DNA from: an uncultured Campylobacter sp.
GTDB lineage: Bacteria > Campylobacterota > Campylobacteria > Campylobacterales > Campylobacteraceae
Direction of reading: 5' to 3'
DNA length: 15,515 nucleotides
NCBI RefSeq assembly: GCF_938045205.1
Contig: NZ_CALIMY010000051.1
Span: forward strand, 1-15,515
The notes under the pieces were generated by a model. It was not told the DNA's origin. It did not search any database and saw only the letters and a list, made by a program, of their open reading frames with translations. Made by a program: the position numbers and the translations under genes. Below are positions 7,900-15,015 of the stretch, one piece after another; position 1 is the first letter of the stretch; each line of letters opens with the position of its first letter.

Positions 7900-8265
7900 G
7901 TGATAAAGATCGGCACGGACATAACCGCGGTGCGCAGGATCGCGGCGCTGCGCGCAAAATACGGCGCGAAATTTCTAAAGCGCATTTTGAAAAAATCCGA
8001 GCGCTCATCCGCGCTGCGCGACGAAAGTATAGCGGGCATCTATGCCGCCAAAGAGGCGCTTAGCAAGGCGCTAGGCACCGGCATCGGCGCGGAATTCGGC
8101 TTTAAAGACGCTAAAATTTACAAAGACGCCCTAGGCGCGCCGCATCTAAAAATACGTAAAAAAATCCGTAAAAAATTTCATATCAAATCCGCAAGCCTTA
8201 GCATTACGCACGACGTAAACGTCGCAATCGCCGTAGTCGCACTCGATATAAAACTAACGAAATAA
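7900..8265 (+). CDS. acpS: Holo-[acyl-carrier-protein] synthase AcpS
   Basis: This 121-residue phosphopantetheinyl transferase moves the 4'-phosphopantetheine arm of CoA onto a serine of apo-ACP, activating it for fatty acid synthesis in the cytoplasm. Visible signatures are IGTDI at the N-terminus (metal ligand Asp7), AAKEALSKALGTGIG (49-63, with the Mg-binding Glu52) and SITHD near the C-terminus (101-105). It starts with GTG at 7900, 34 bases after the cyclophilin stop. The ribosome binding site is weak, so expression probably depends on the upstream genes. An internal near-repeat, KIRKKIRKK, is encoded by two CGTAAAAAA-like units at about 8153-8178. Length matches the family. Confidence 0.9.
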   Translation: MIKIGTDITAVRRIAALRAKYGAKFLKRILKKSERSSALRDESIAGIYAAKEALSKALGTGIGAEFGFKDAKIYKDALGAPHLKIRKKIRKKFHIKSASLSITHDVNVAIAVVALDIKLTK

Positions 8266-8274
8266 CGAATATAT

Positions 8275-8280
8275 AAGAGG
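8275..8280 (+). promoter_or_regulatory. Ribosome binding site for the TTG-started orphan
   Basis: AAGAGG lies seven bases before the TTG at 8288. There is no ATG nearby that gives a full-length signal anchor, so this site decides the TTG start. Confidence 0.6.
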
Positions 8281-8287
8281 ACGAATT

Positions 8288-9277
8288 TTGAAAAAATATC
8301 TTATTAATTTTCTAAAATTTATAAAGCGCCATTATATAATCTCTGCGATTTTTATCATCTGCATTTTGACTTTTATCCCTTATATGCCTATAAATATGGG
8401 TTTAAACTACGCCGGAGTTTGCACCAATCCCTTGCATTTTGGCATCTTATCGGATAATGAACTAAAAGAGATAGCGTTTAAGCAGTATTTGAAAAATGAG
8501 CATGCAAAGAGCAATTACCCTTTTTATGAAATCTTTTTAAGAGACAGTAGGCCGAAGGATTTAGACTTTGATATCGACTGGTGGGAAATTTATCGTAAGT
8601 GTAACGGCGACAAGCGCCCCGATGATAAGTGTGAATTTTGGAAAGTATCTAAAGAATTAAATTTAGAAAATCTATTGTCTATCGGCAGACAAATTTGTAA
8701 AGACGGGAAACAAGTCACGCAGATAGATAAATCCATACTAAAAGCTATAGATGATGAAGACGTGGTATATCCATGGGAGGATAACAAGCTTTTTAATGAT
8801 AAAGGAGAACTTAATTATTCGGTTTATTACAAGAGAAAGTATCACGATGAAAAAACGCATCAAGAATCGGATTGGATATTAAAATTTTTTCAATATAACT
8901 CTATTGCAGTATTTAAATCCGATAAGAATTTCACTGCCTCTGATAAAATTCGAGGAGAAAGCGATAAGATCGTGTACATTATAAAGTATAGTGGAACAAC
9001 AGGCTCGCTGATGGCAATGTTAAAAAATAGGAATTTTGATAGTTTTTGTGAAGATATCGATTCAATTGAAACGGGAAAAAGGGATCTAAATAAACTTACT
9101 TATCGCGGTACTACATTACTAGAAGATAATACGACAAAAACATGGACAAGCAATAATTATGGCGAGATAAGGATACGCGTAGATAACTGCGGGAACGGAC
9201 TTGAAACGCTATATCATGGTCCTTGGGACTATTTTGAAGAATATATGAAACTCAATAAAATCAAATTTAAGGAGTAA
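8288..9277 (+). CDS. Membrane-anchored hypothetical protein, AT-rich orphan
   Basis: I do not recognise this 329-residue protein. It starts at TTG with a good AAGAGG site. A basic N-terminus (KKYLINFLKFIKRH) precedes one membrane helix at about residues 16-38, so the remaining 290 residues probably face the periplasm. That domain is rich in Asp, Lys and aromatic residues. It has six cysteines outside the helix (45, 105, 115, 137, 254, 301), so disulfides are possible. Recognisable blocks are DFDIDWWEIYRKC and NNYGEIRIRVDNCGNG. Base composition is clearly more AT-rich than the acpS operon before it, suggesting later acquisition. It follows acpS by 22 bases and is followed three bases later by a broken small ORF that has its own ribosome binding site. 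Function unknown. Confidence 0.75.
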   Translation: MKKYLINFLKFIKRHYIISAIFIICILTFIPYMPINMGLNYAGVCTNPLHFGILSDNELKEIAFKQYLKNEHAKSNYPFYEIFLRDSRPKDLDFDIDWWEIYRKCNGDKRPDDKCEFWKVSKELNLENLLSIGRQICKDGKQVTQIDKSILKAIDDEDVVYPWEDNKLFNDKGELNYSVYYKRKYHDEKTHQESDWILKFFQYNSIAVFKSDKNFTASDKIRGESDKIVYIIKYSGTTGSLMAMLKNRNFDSFCEDIDSIETGKRDLNKLTYRGTTLLEDNTTKTWTSNNYGEIRIRVDNCGNGLETLYHGPWDYFEEYMKLNKIKFKE

Positions 9278-9280
9278 TCT

Positions 9281-9365
9281 ATGTCAAAAATAGTAGGTAT
9301 GAAGAGCGAAATCAAAATGGCTTAATGAATTTGACTTTGCAAAACTCTTAAATCAGCCGCAATAG
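9281..9365 (+). pseudogene. Frameshifted small ORF downstream of the orphan
   Basis: A good ribosome binding site (AAGGAG, 9269-9274) inside the end of the preceding gene precedes ATG 9281. The frame reads MSKIVGMKSEIKMA and stops at 9325. If one A is removed from the AAAA run at 9314-9317, the frame continues as KWLNEFDFAKLLNQPQ to a stop at 9363-9365, which looks much more like protein. I read this as the 5' remnant of a co-transcribed partner gene, with its remainder lost. It could instead be a real 14-residue peptide. Confidence 0.4.
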
Positions 9366-9769
9366 TTTTTTCTACTAATAGGCTTAAAATTAAATTTCCA
9401 AATTCCGCGACAGTAAAATTTTTGAAATTTCAAACCGCGCCACAAAACTAAAATAAAATCAAACAAAGCATTACAGATTCAGGCGAAATTCTACGCTTTG
9501 CCGCGACGTCGCATATTCTAGCGCTAAGATTAAAATTCCTCGTAGAACCTAGTGGCGCCGCCTTTCCGCTACGATAAAATTTTACGGAATTTTTTGTGAT
9601 TGCTCCATATAAATTTTAGATTAAAGCCGCGTAAATTTAAATCGCTCGCGCCAAGATATGATTAAATTTCAAGCGCAAAGCGCGGTCGCAACGCCGGCTT
9701 ACGTCAAAACGCCTAAAACTACGACTAAAATTCCAAGCTGCGACCAAATTTTAGCGCGATAAAAACGGG
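9366..9769. other. Convergent gene-free spacer with many RAATTY hexamers
   Basis: This spacer lies between two convergent transcription units. I see no ORF with a ribosome binding site. About 14 RAATTY hexamers occur from 9329 to 9750, for example GGCGAAATTCTACG, TAAAATTTTACGG and AAATTTCAAG. There is no obvious strong terminator hairpin with a T run. Confidence 0.6.
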
Positions 9770-11113
9770 CTACTCCGCCTTTTTTAGATTATCGGCGAGC
9801 AAAAACGCAAGCTCTAGCGCCTGATCTGCGTTTAGGCGCGGATCGCACTGCGTTTCGTAGCGCTGTTTTAGCGTCTCTTGCGTCACGTTAAATGAGCCGC
9901 CCGTGCACTCGGTGACGTTTTGACCGGTCATCTCAAGGTGAATGCCGCCCGCATGCGTGCCCTCCGCGGCGTGGATCTCGAAAAAGCTCTGAACCTCGCT
10001 TAAAATTTTAGAAAACTCGCGCGTTTTGTAGCCGTTTGCGGTCTTGACGGTGTTGCCATGCATCGGGTCTATGCTGTATAGGATCGCCCTGCCCTCGCGC
10101 TTTAGCTCGCGTAAAATTTGCGGCAGCCGCGCGCCGATCTTATCCGCGCCCATGCGGATGATGACGTTTAGCCTGCCTGCTTCGTTTTGAGGATTGAGCT
10201 TGTCGCAAAGGCGCAAAATTTCATCCGCAGTGCCGCTTGGGCCGATCTTGACGCCGAGAGGGTTTTTGATACCGCTTAAAAAATGCACGTGCGCATCGTC
10301 CGCGCCGCGCGTGCGCTCGCCGATCCAAAGCATGTGCGCCGAGCAGTCGTACCAATCGCCGCTGGTGCTGTCGATGCGCGTAAGGCACTCCTCATAGTGC
10401 AGCAGCAGTGCCTCATGCGATGTGTAAAGCACTGTCTCGGCAAGGCTCGGAGAGTTAGCGGCGCTCAGTCCGCACGCCTCCATAAATTTAAGCGTACGCG
10501 AAATTTCATCGCTGAGCTCGTTAAATTTAGCCTCCAGCTCGCCTTTTTTCAAAAAGCCCAAATTCCACTTATGCACCTCGTGCAGGTTCGCAAGACCGCC
10601 GCGAGAAAAGGCGCGGAGCAGATTCAGCGTCGAAGCGCTTTGATGATACGCCTCGATCATGCGCGCAGGATCCGGCTTGCGCGCCGCTTCGCTAAACTCA
10701 AAACCGTTGATTATGTCGCCGCGGTAGCTAGGCAAGCTCACGCCGCCAACCTCTTCGAAGTCGCTGCTGCGTGGCTTTGCGAACTGCCCTGCGATACGAC
10801 CTACCTTCACGACGGGGCGACCCGCTGCGAAGGTAAGAATGATCGCCATCTGAAGCATTACCTTAAACATATCGCGGATATTATTCGCGCTAAAATCATT
10901 AAAGCTCTCCGCGCAATCGCCGCCTTGAAGCAAAAACGACTTACCCTCGCTGGCGCGCGCAAGCTCGGCTTTTAGGTTGCGAACCTCGCCCGCAAAAATT
11001 AACGGCGGCAACTTATAAAGGCGCTCTTTGGCGGCCTGCACCGCACTTTCATCCTGATAGATCGGCTGCTGTAAAATTTTATAATCTTTCCACGATGTCC
11101 TACTCCAGCTCAT
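9770..11113 (-). CDS. Class II 3-deoxy-7-phosphoheptulonate (DAHP) synthase
   Basis: This 447-residue enzyme condenses phosphoenolpyruvate with erythrose 4-phosphate to DAHP, the first step of the shikimate pathway to aromatic amino acids. It belongs to the plant/Mycobacterium-like class II family. Metal ligands are visible as Cys67 in LLQGGDCAESF, His352 in SIDPMHGNT, Glu394 in GGIHLEMTGQ and Asp424 in QCDPRLN. Substrate-binding stretches include RIAGQFAKPRS (106-116), GIKNPLGVKIGP (281-292) and IIRMGADKIGARLP (318-331). Length is typical, and I see no fused chorismate mutase domain. AGGAGG four bases before the ATG and a TATAAT at 11144-11149 support the start and an independent promoter. 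It is transcribed divergently from rarD. Annotations name such genes aroF, aroG or aroH inconsistently, so no symbol is given. Confidence 0.95.
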   Translation of the reverse strand: MSWSRTSWKDYKILQQPIYQDESAVQAAKERLYKLPPLIFAGEVRNLKAELARASEGKSFLLQGGDCAESFNDFSANNIRDMFKVMLQMAIILTFAAGRPVVKVGRIAGQFAKPRSSDFEEVGGVSLPSYRGDIINGFEFSEAARKPDPARMIEAYHQSASTLNLLRAFSRGGLANLHEVHKWNLGFLKKGELEAKFNELSDEISRTLKFMEACGLSAANSPSLAETVLYTSHEALLLHYEECLTRIDSTSGDWYDCSAHMLWIGERTRGADDAHVHFLSGIKNPLGVKIGPSGTADEILRLCDKLNPQNEAGRLNVIIRMGADKIGARLPQILRELKREGRAILYSIDPMHGNTVKTANGYKTREFSKILSEVQSFFEIHAAEGTHAGGIHLEMTGQNVTECTGGSFNVTQETLKQRYETQCDPRLNADQALELAFLLADNLKKAE

Positions 11114-11143
11114 AGCCCCTCCTAGATTTCGTAAAATTTCGCG

Positions 11144-11149
11144 ATTATA
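11144..11149 (-). promoter_or_regulatory. -10 element of the DAHP synthase gene
   Basis: A perfect TATAAT on the minus strand lies 31 bases before the start codon, in the 104-base divergent region shared with rarD. On the other strand TAAAAT at 11182-11187 is a weaker -10 candidate for rarD. Confidence 0.6.
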
Positions 11150-11217
11150 CCCAAATAAGCTTTTATTAACCCAAAAAATCTTAAAATAGCGCCTTTAGGC
11201 AATTTGGAAGGAATTTT

Positions 11218-12090
11218 ATGGAAGAAAACCGCACTAAAGGGCTAATGCTTGCTCTTGCCACCTTTGTTATGTGGGGCGTTTTTCCGATATTTTTCAAGCT
11301 CATAAAGGACGTGGATGCGGTGCAAATTTTAGCGCATCGCGTCGTTTGGTCCTTCCTGCTGCTGCTCGTTTTTCTCTGCTTTACGCACCGCTTAAAAAAC
11401 GTCGCGCGCCTTCTTAGCACCCCTAAAATCGCTCTCACGCTGCTTTGTACGGGACTACTTATCAGCACGAACTGGGGCATTTATATCTACGCGGTAAATT
11501 CCGATCAAATTTTAGCCACCAGCCTCGGATATTTTATAAATCCGCTATTTTCGGTGCTTTTGGGCGCTTTGTTTCTGCACGAACGGCTAAGCGCGGCGGC
11601 TAAGCTTTCCCTGCTGCTAGCCTTTGCGGCTATCGGCGTGCAAATTTACGCGCTGGGTAGGCTGCCGATAATCTCGCTCGTGCTGCCGCTTAGCTTTGCA
11701 TTTTACGGGCTCATACGCAAGAAGGTAAAAGTGCCTAGCTTTGAGGGGCTGTTTTGCGAGACGACGCTGATGCTGCTACCTGCACTCGCGTTTCTGATCT
11801 ACTGCGCGCTGAAAGGAAGCGGCGCTTTCGGCTTTAGCGCAAGCGGCGCGCTGCTGTTTGCAAGCGGACTGATTACGATTTTGCCGCTGCTTACCTTCGC
11901 CGTAAGCACGCAGTATCTGCCGCTATCTACGATCGGCTTTATGCAATACATCAGCCCTAGCATGAGCATGCTGATCGCCGTATTTATCTACGGCGAGGAG
12001 CTTGAGAGCTACAAAATTTTGAGCTTTTCGCTAATTTGGTTCGGGCTCGCGGTCGTGGGCTTGGACGGCTTAAGGAGAAAAAATGGCTAA
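11218..12090 (+). CDS. rarD: RarD-type EamA-family transporter
   Basis: This 290-residue inner-membrane protein has about ten hydrophobic helices, forming two EamA halves of the drug/metabolite transporter superfamily. RarD-specific features are MWGVFPIFFKLI (18-29) and ILAHRVVWS (37-45) in the first half, then TNWGIYIYAVN (84-94) and GYFINPLFSVLLGALFLHERLS (104-125). Near the end is PLSTIGFMQYISPSMSMLIAVFIYGE. The name derives from a chloramphenicol-resistance label, but the physiological substrate is not established. GGAAGGA precedes the ATG by five to six bases. The last eight bases overlap the next gene, so the two are co-transcribed and translationally coupled. Confidence 0.88.
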   Translation: MEENRTKGLMLALATFVMWGVFPIFFKLIKDVDAVQILAHRVVWSFLLLLVFLCFTHRLKNVARLLSTPKIALTLLCTGLLISTNWGIYIYAVNSDQILATSLGYFINPLFSVLLGALFLHERLSAAAKLSLLLAFAAIGVQIYALGRLPIISLVLPLSFAFYGLIRKKVKVPSFEGLFCETTLMLLPALAFLIYCALKGSGAFGFSASGALLFASGLITILPLLTFAVSTQYLPLSTIGFMQYISPSMSMLIAVFIYGEELESYKILSFSLIWFGLAVVGLDGLRRKNG

Positions 12091-12493
12091 TTTCGCTTTG
12101 ATGTTCGCAGTCGCCCTTGCAGTGGGCGCGCTCGTGTATTTTCAGGTCCAAAAGGCTTCCGCGCGCGCAGACGCCGCAGACCCCGAACTTAACTCGCAAA
12201 GATATATGAAATTTTGCGATATTTTAGAGGGCAAACTGCGAGATCTAAAGCGGCTAGAGCTGCGAGAAGAAGGGGCTCGTGAGAGTTATCTAGACGGGCT
12301 TGAGGCTCTTAGCAAGGAGCTGGTTTACATCAAAACGATGCATCAAAGCAACCTAAACCCCGCCGTGTGGGAGGGCAAGCTATTTGAGTTTCTCAATAAA
12401 ACGGATGCGCTTATCGAAAAATACGCCGCGGACGCAGAGCGCTCGCTGCAAGACTGGCGCAAGCAGCTGGAGATGGAATTTAAGAATTTGTAG
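12083..12493 (+). CDS. Small membrane-anchored helical protein of unknown function
   Basis: This 136-residue protein is not assigned to a named family. An N-terminal membrane helix (residues 3-21) is followed by a charged, mainly helical region rich in Glu, Lys and Leu with heptad-like spacing (42-85 and 98-134), suggesting a coiled structure. With only two basic residues after the helix, orientation is uncertain. AAGGAG (12072-12077) lies inside the end of rarD, and the ATG overlaps the rarD stop region by eight bases, a strong sign that this is a real, coupled gene. Composition matches the neighbouring core genes, so it is probably long resident in the lineage. Confidence 0.75.
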   Translation: MANFALMFAVALAVGALVYFQVQKASARADAADPELNSQRYMKFCDILEGKLRDLKRLELREEGARESYLDGLEALSKELVYIKTMHQSNLNPAVWEGKLFEFLNKTDALIEKYAADAERSLQDWRKQLEMEFKNL

Positions 12494-12763
12494 CGCGAAA
12501 TTTTAAGCGGCGAATTTCGCAGGTGTCTATATCAGTAGAATTTTAACGCCTAAATTTATATAATTTAACGCGCCGCAACTCTCGGAATTTTTAAAATTTA
12601 CATACATGCCGGAATTTTGCAAACCGCTTGCGTCATGGCGACAAAATTCCATGCGTTTTACAAAGCAAAACGACGCAAATTTTAAATCGGCGTAATTTAT
12701 AGAATTTTGCAAGATACATAGCAGCTGCGAAGCCGATAATCGCGTCTGTAAATTTTATAGAAT
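12494..12763. other. Convergent spacer with inverted repeats and RAATTY hexamers
   Basis: Two small inverted repeats are visible. GCGAAATT (12495-12502) pairs with AATTTCGC (12513-12520) just after the small helical gene, and GTAAATT (12748-12754) pairs with AATTTAC (12761-12767) across the stop of the ankyrin gene. Each could act as a weak terminator, but neither has a T run. About 12 RAATTY hexamers occur in 270 bases. A 61-codon minus-strand ORF made of these repeats is not called. Confidence 0.55.
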
Positions 12764-14200
12764 TTACTCATTGGCGGACGCGGTATCTGCAGCCTTGGAT
12801 CCCGCTTGCTCTAGTTGCTTAGACGCATCGCGCCTTAAAATTTTATCGTACTCCTCCACTCTTATCACCTTGCCCTCATACTCTATTTTAAGATAATATT
12901 CCAATTTTTCTAAGTGTAAATATCTAAAAAATTTATCCAAATCAAAGCCGCTTGCACCATTAGGCTCATTGCCGCAGAGCGCAGAATAGTGCTTTATAAG
13001 CGTATCGTAGATACCAAGCAGCGCCACATTGGGCGTTACCGAGCCGCATCTATTAAGATCGGGCAGCGAACCTTTGTTAAGCTTGATTACATCATTTTCC
13101 GAATACTTTGAGCGCTCCGTCATCATATATCTAAGCAGCTCATACCTAGAGCTGTTTAATAAAGTCAAATCTAAAATAATCTCATCGTAACAATAATCAT
13201 CCATATGCTTTAGATATATTTTCTTATACTCCTTCAACGTATCCAAATCCTTACGGCAGTCATCGTATTTTTTTTGAATACGCTCATCGTCCGGAAGTCC
13301 TGCCAAATCGTATTTAAGCAGCAAATTTAGCATACTTGCGTCATATCGTTGCGGCAGCATCTGATAGATGGAGCAGTTCGGCTGCCGCTCATCTTTGCGG
13401 TGTTTGAGTGTAAAAGCGATACAATTATCGTCCGTCCAAGCGGTAATCTCAGGTCTTACGCCGCTGCTAAGCATAAGCTCCGTCATCTGCAAAAATCCGC
13501 CTGCTACGGCGTAATAGAGTGGATCGGATACCGCATTAGTACCTTCACTTTTAGGCGTTATGGAATATGTCTTTACCTGTGCGTCGCTAGTAACAACCAA
13601 ATAGGAGTCACCGTATCCAGGGTATGTAAGCCACGGACGAACATATTTAACGCTAGAAAAGCTAGCTCCGTGCTTGAGTAGAACTTCCACGGCGGCGGTA
13701 GAGTTATTTTCGATAGCATAGCTTAGTGCCGAATGAGAAAAATCGTCCGTGCGGTTGATATCCGCTCCGTGATAGATCAGCTCTTCGGTGGTGTTTGCAT
13801 CGTTGTAAAAGCTAGAATACATTATCGCCGTTATGCCAAAATGCAGCGGATCGCCCGCAGTGATGCGCTGCTCTCGCATAAATGCCAGAATACGAGCAGT
13901 GTCCTTGGAGCGCAAAAGCTTGCAGAAATACTCCATTCGCTCATCGCCATGCACTACGCACTCGTCCAAATCTAACTCGGCGCCCAGCCTTTCGTACCGG
14001 TACCTTGCTATTGCGGCGCGATCCTCGTCCGTTAGCGGCCGATTGGAGGAATTGCCGGAGGTTGTGGCGCGACTCGCCGTGGAATTTTGCGCGGGCTGAG
14101 TTTTGGACCTATCCATAAACGCACTGCCTGCGATCAGACAAAATACGCCCGCCGTAACAACCAAGCACGCTATGATGAGCTTGGATTTTATCTCTTTCAA
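12764..14200 (-). CDS. Membrane-anchored ankyrin-repeat protein
   Basis: This 478-residue protein has one N-terminal membrane helix (about 8-28, IIACLVVTAGVFCLIAGSAF). A Ser/Thr/Asn-rich linker (33-55) follows, then a domain predicted to be periplasmic. Ankyrin-like repeats are at about 116-148 (HFGITAIMYSSFYN), 153-185 (SHSALSYAIENNSTAAVEVLL) and 225-257 (DPLYYAVAGGFLQMTELML). The C-terminal half (260-478) is not recognised; it is helical, Tyr- and Asp-rich, and ends in a KQLEQAGSKA tail. Eight cysteines lie outside the anchor (81, 93, 260, 276, 315, 337, 385, 409), so disulfides are plausible. The start is TTG at 14200, chosen because GGAGGT lies four bases upstream and no ATG fits. It is unlike the first ankyrin protein outside the repeats. 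The partner is unknown; it may belong to the accessory cluster at the right end. Confidence 0.82.
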   Translation of the reverse strand: MKEIKSKLIIACLVVTAGVFCLIAGSAFMDRSKTQPAQNSTASRATTSGNSSNRPLTDEDRAAIARYRYERLGAELDLDECVVHGDERMEYFCKLLRSKDTARILAFMREQRITAGDPLHFGITAIMYSSFYNDANTTEELIYHGADINRTDDFSHSALSYAIENNSTAAVEVLLKHGASFSSVKYVRPWLTYPGYGDSYLVVTSDAQVKTYSITPKSEGTNAVSDPLYYAVAGGFLQMTELMLSSGVRPEITAWTDDNCIAFTLKHRKDERQPNCSIYQMLPQRYDASMLNLLLKYDLAGLPDDERIQKKYDDCRKDLDTLKEYKKIYLKHMDDYCYDEIILDLTLLNSSRYELLRYMMTERSKYSENDVIKLNKGSLPDLNRCGSVTPNVALLGIYDTLIKHYSALCGNEPNGASGFDLDKFFRYLHLEKLEYYLKIEYEGKVIRVEEYDKILRRDASKQLEQAGSKAADTASANE

Positions 14201-14204
14201 AGCA

Positions 14205-14210
14205 ACCTCC
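14205..14210 (-). promoter_or_regulatory. Ribosome binding site fixing the TTG start of the second ankyrin gene
   Basis: GGAGGT on the minus strand precedes TTG 14200 by four bases. It is the strongest such site in the vicinity and decides the non-ATG start. Confidence 0.65.
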
Positions 14211-14572
14211 GCAAATAAAATGACAAATACTACCGAGTGTGAGCTTAGCCGAATATAAACAGACGGAATTTCACAAGGTAATTTCGCTTGAGCGGAATTC
14301 GCAGGGCGAGATTTAAGAGGGTAAGGCGCAAAATTTTTGCCTTCGAAATTTTACCGATAGAATTCCGCGTAGAAATATCGCAGAGGCGAAATTCTACCGA
14401 CGAAATTTTATTCCAGCGACAGGCGGTTAGAATTTCAACAAGCGCTTCTACGCATAAAATTTAGCGCTAAAATTACGCCGTATTTGCACTCGGTATCGCT
14501 ACGAAATTTAATGACGGCACCATAAAATATTGAAATTTTAGTTTTAAATTTACCGCCCCTTCGCATATCCTC
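14211..14572. other. Gene-free spacer with about 12 RAATTY hexamers
   Basis: The stretch alternates GC-rich words with RAATTY cores, for example CGAAATTTTACCG, AGAATTCCGCG and GCGAAATTCTACCG, giving a degenerate, partly palindromic repeat texture. A 43-codon minus-strand ORF (14435-14566) begins two bases after an AGGAGG, but its composition is just this repeat texture, so I do not call it. Base composition changes sharply at about 14570, where the AT-rich right-end locus begins. Confidence 0.55.
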
Positions 14573-14997
14573 CTAGATAAAAACCGTATAGTCCTTTTTA
14601 ATATAGTCTATATTTATATTTTTCTGCAAAAAGTACTCTTTAACCTCGTCGTAAATTTGACTGCTATACAAATAAATCAAATAGTAGTGCGCCGATACCA
14701 CAACGGAATAATATAAATATCCGCCATGCCACGGCTCATCGACTTTTATAAATGGGAAAATTTTAAATCCTTTTATGCCTTTATTTATGCAAAAATATAT
14801 GACGAATTTTATAAATATATTCGCCACATACATGCAAAGCAAAAATACAAAGAAAAAACCTAACGAACCAATACGATAAAAAATTCTGACATTTTTGGTA
14901 AATCAGAAAAATATTCTTGTAGCGATTGAAGACTACCTGTAATAGGTACACCCTTTATCAATGCTTTCTCTGCTCGTTTATATCTCTTTTTTTTATT
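14573..14997 (-). pseudogene. Frameshifted second copy of a small membrane protein
   Basis: Two reading frames join into one plausible protein. From 14997 the minus strand reads NKKKRYKRAEKALIKG then PITGSLQSLQEYF and SDLPKMSEFF. At the A6 run 14878-14883 the frame must shift by one base (T7 instead of T6 on the coding strand) to continue as YRIGSLGFFFVFLLCM and a hydrophobic segment. It then runs through a soluble tail to a stop at 14573-14575. The last part alone is an 89-codon ORF (14573-14842, TTG start). The C-terminal VKEYFLQKNINIDYIKK matches VREYFLNKLNIDIIDK of the intact neighbour, and PITGSLQS aligns with KNISSGLE, so the two are paralogues. This copy lacks the first membrane helix and any good start codon; a C12 tract lies immediately upstream. 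It could be a decayed gene, a silent cassette or a phase-variable gene caught in the off state. Function unknown. Confidence 0.6.
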
Positions 14998-15009
14998 GGG
15001 GGGGGGGGG
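14987..15009. repeat. G12 homopolymer next to a T8 run, candidate phase-variation tract
   Basis: The plus strand has eight T (14987-14994), then ATT, then twelve consecutive G (14998-15009). On the coding (minus) strand this is C12 followed by AAT and A8. Long poly-G tracts are the classic slipped-strand contingency loci of Campylobacter. The tract lies 6 bases after the stop of the intact membrane protein gene and directly before the frameshifted second copy. Tract length in a single assembly is often an average or a misread, so 12 is provisional. Confidence 0.85.
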
Positions 15010-15015
15010 ATTTGA

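Noticed and set aside
7868..7903. Tiny GTG ORF whose TGA overlaps the acpS GTG start
   Set aside because: Eleven codons without a ribosome binding site. The overlap could aid coupling, but nothing supports it as a gene.
10283..10975. Long plus-strand ORF (230 codons) inside the DAHP synthase region
   Set aside because: Antisense shadow of a clearly conserved enzyme gene; no start signal, and an Arg/Ala-rich artefactual translation.
12527..12712. 61-codon minus-strand ORF
   Set aside because: Built from RAATTY words (NFKNSES, KFAS), with no ribosome binding site or domain.
14435..14566. 43-codon minus-strand ORF right after the membrane-protein remnant, with AGGAGG before its ATG
   Set aside because: The ribosome binding site is only two bases from the ATG, and the ORF consists of spacer repeat sequence. 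A chance match is more likely.
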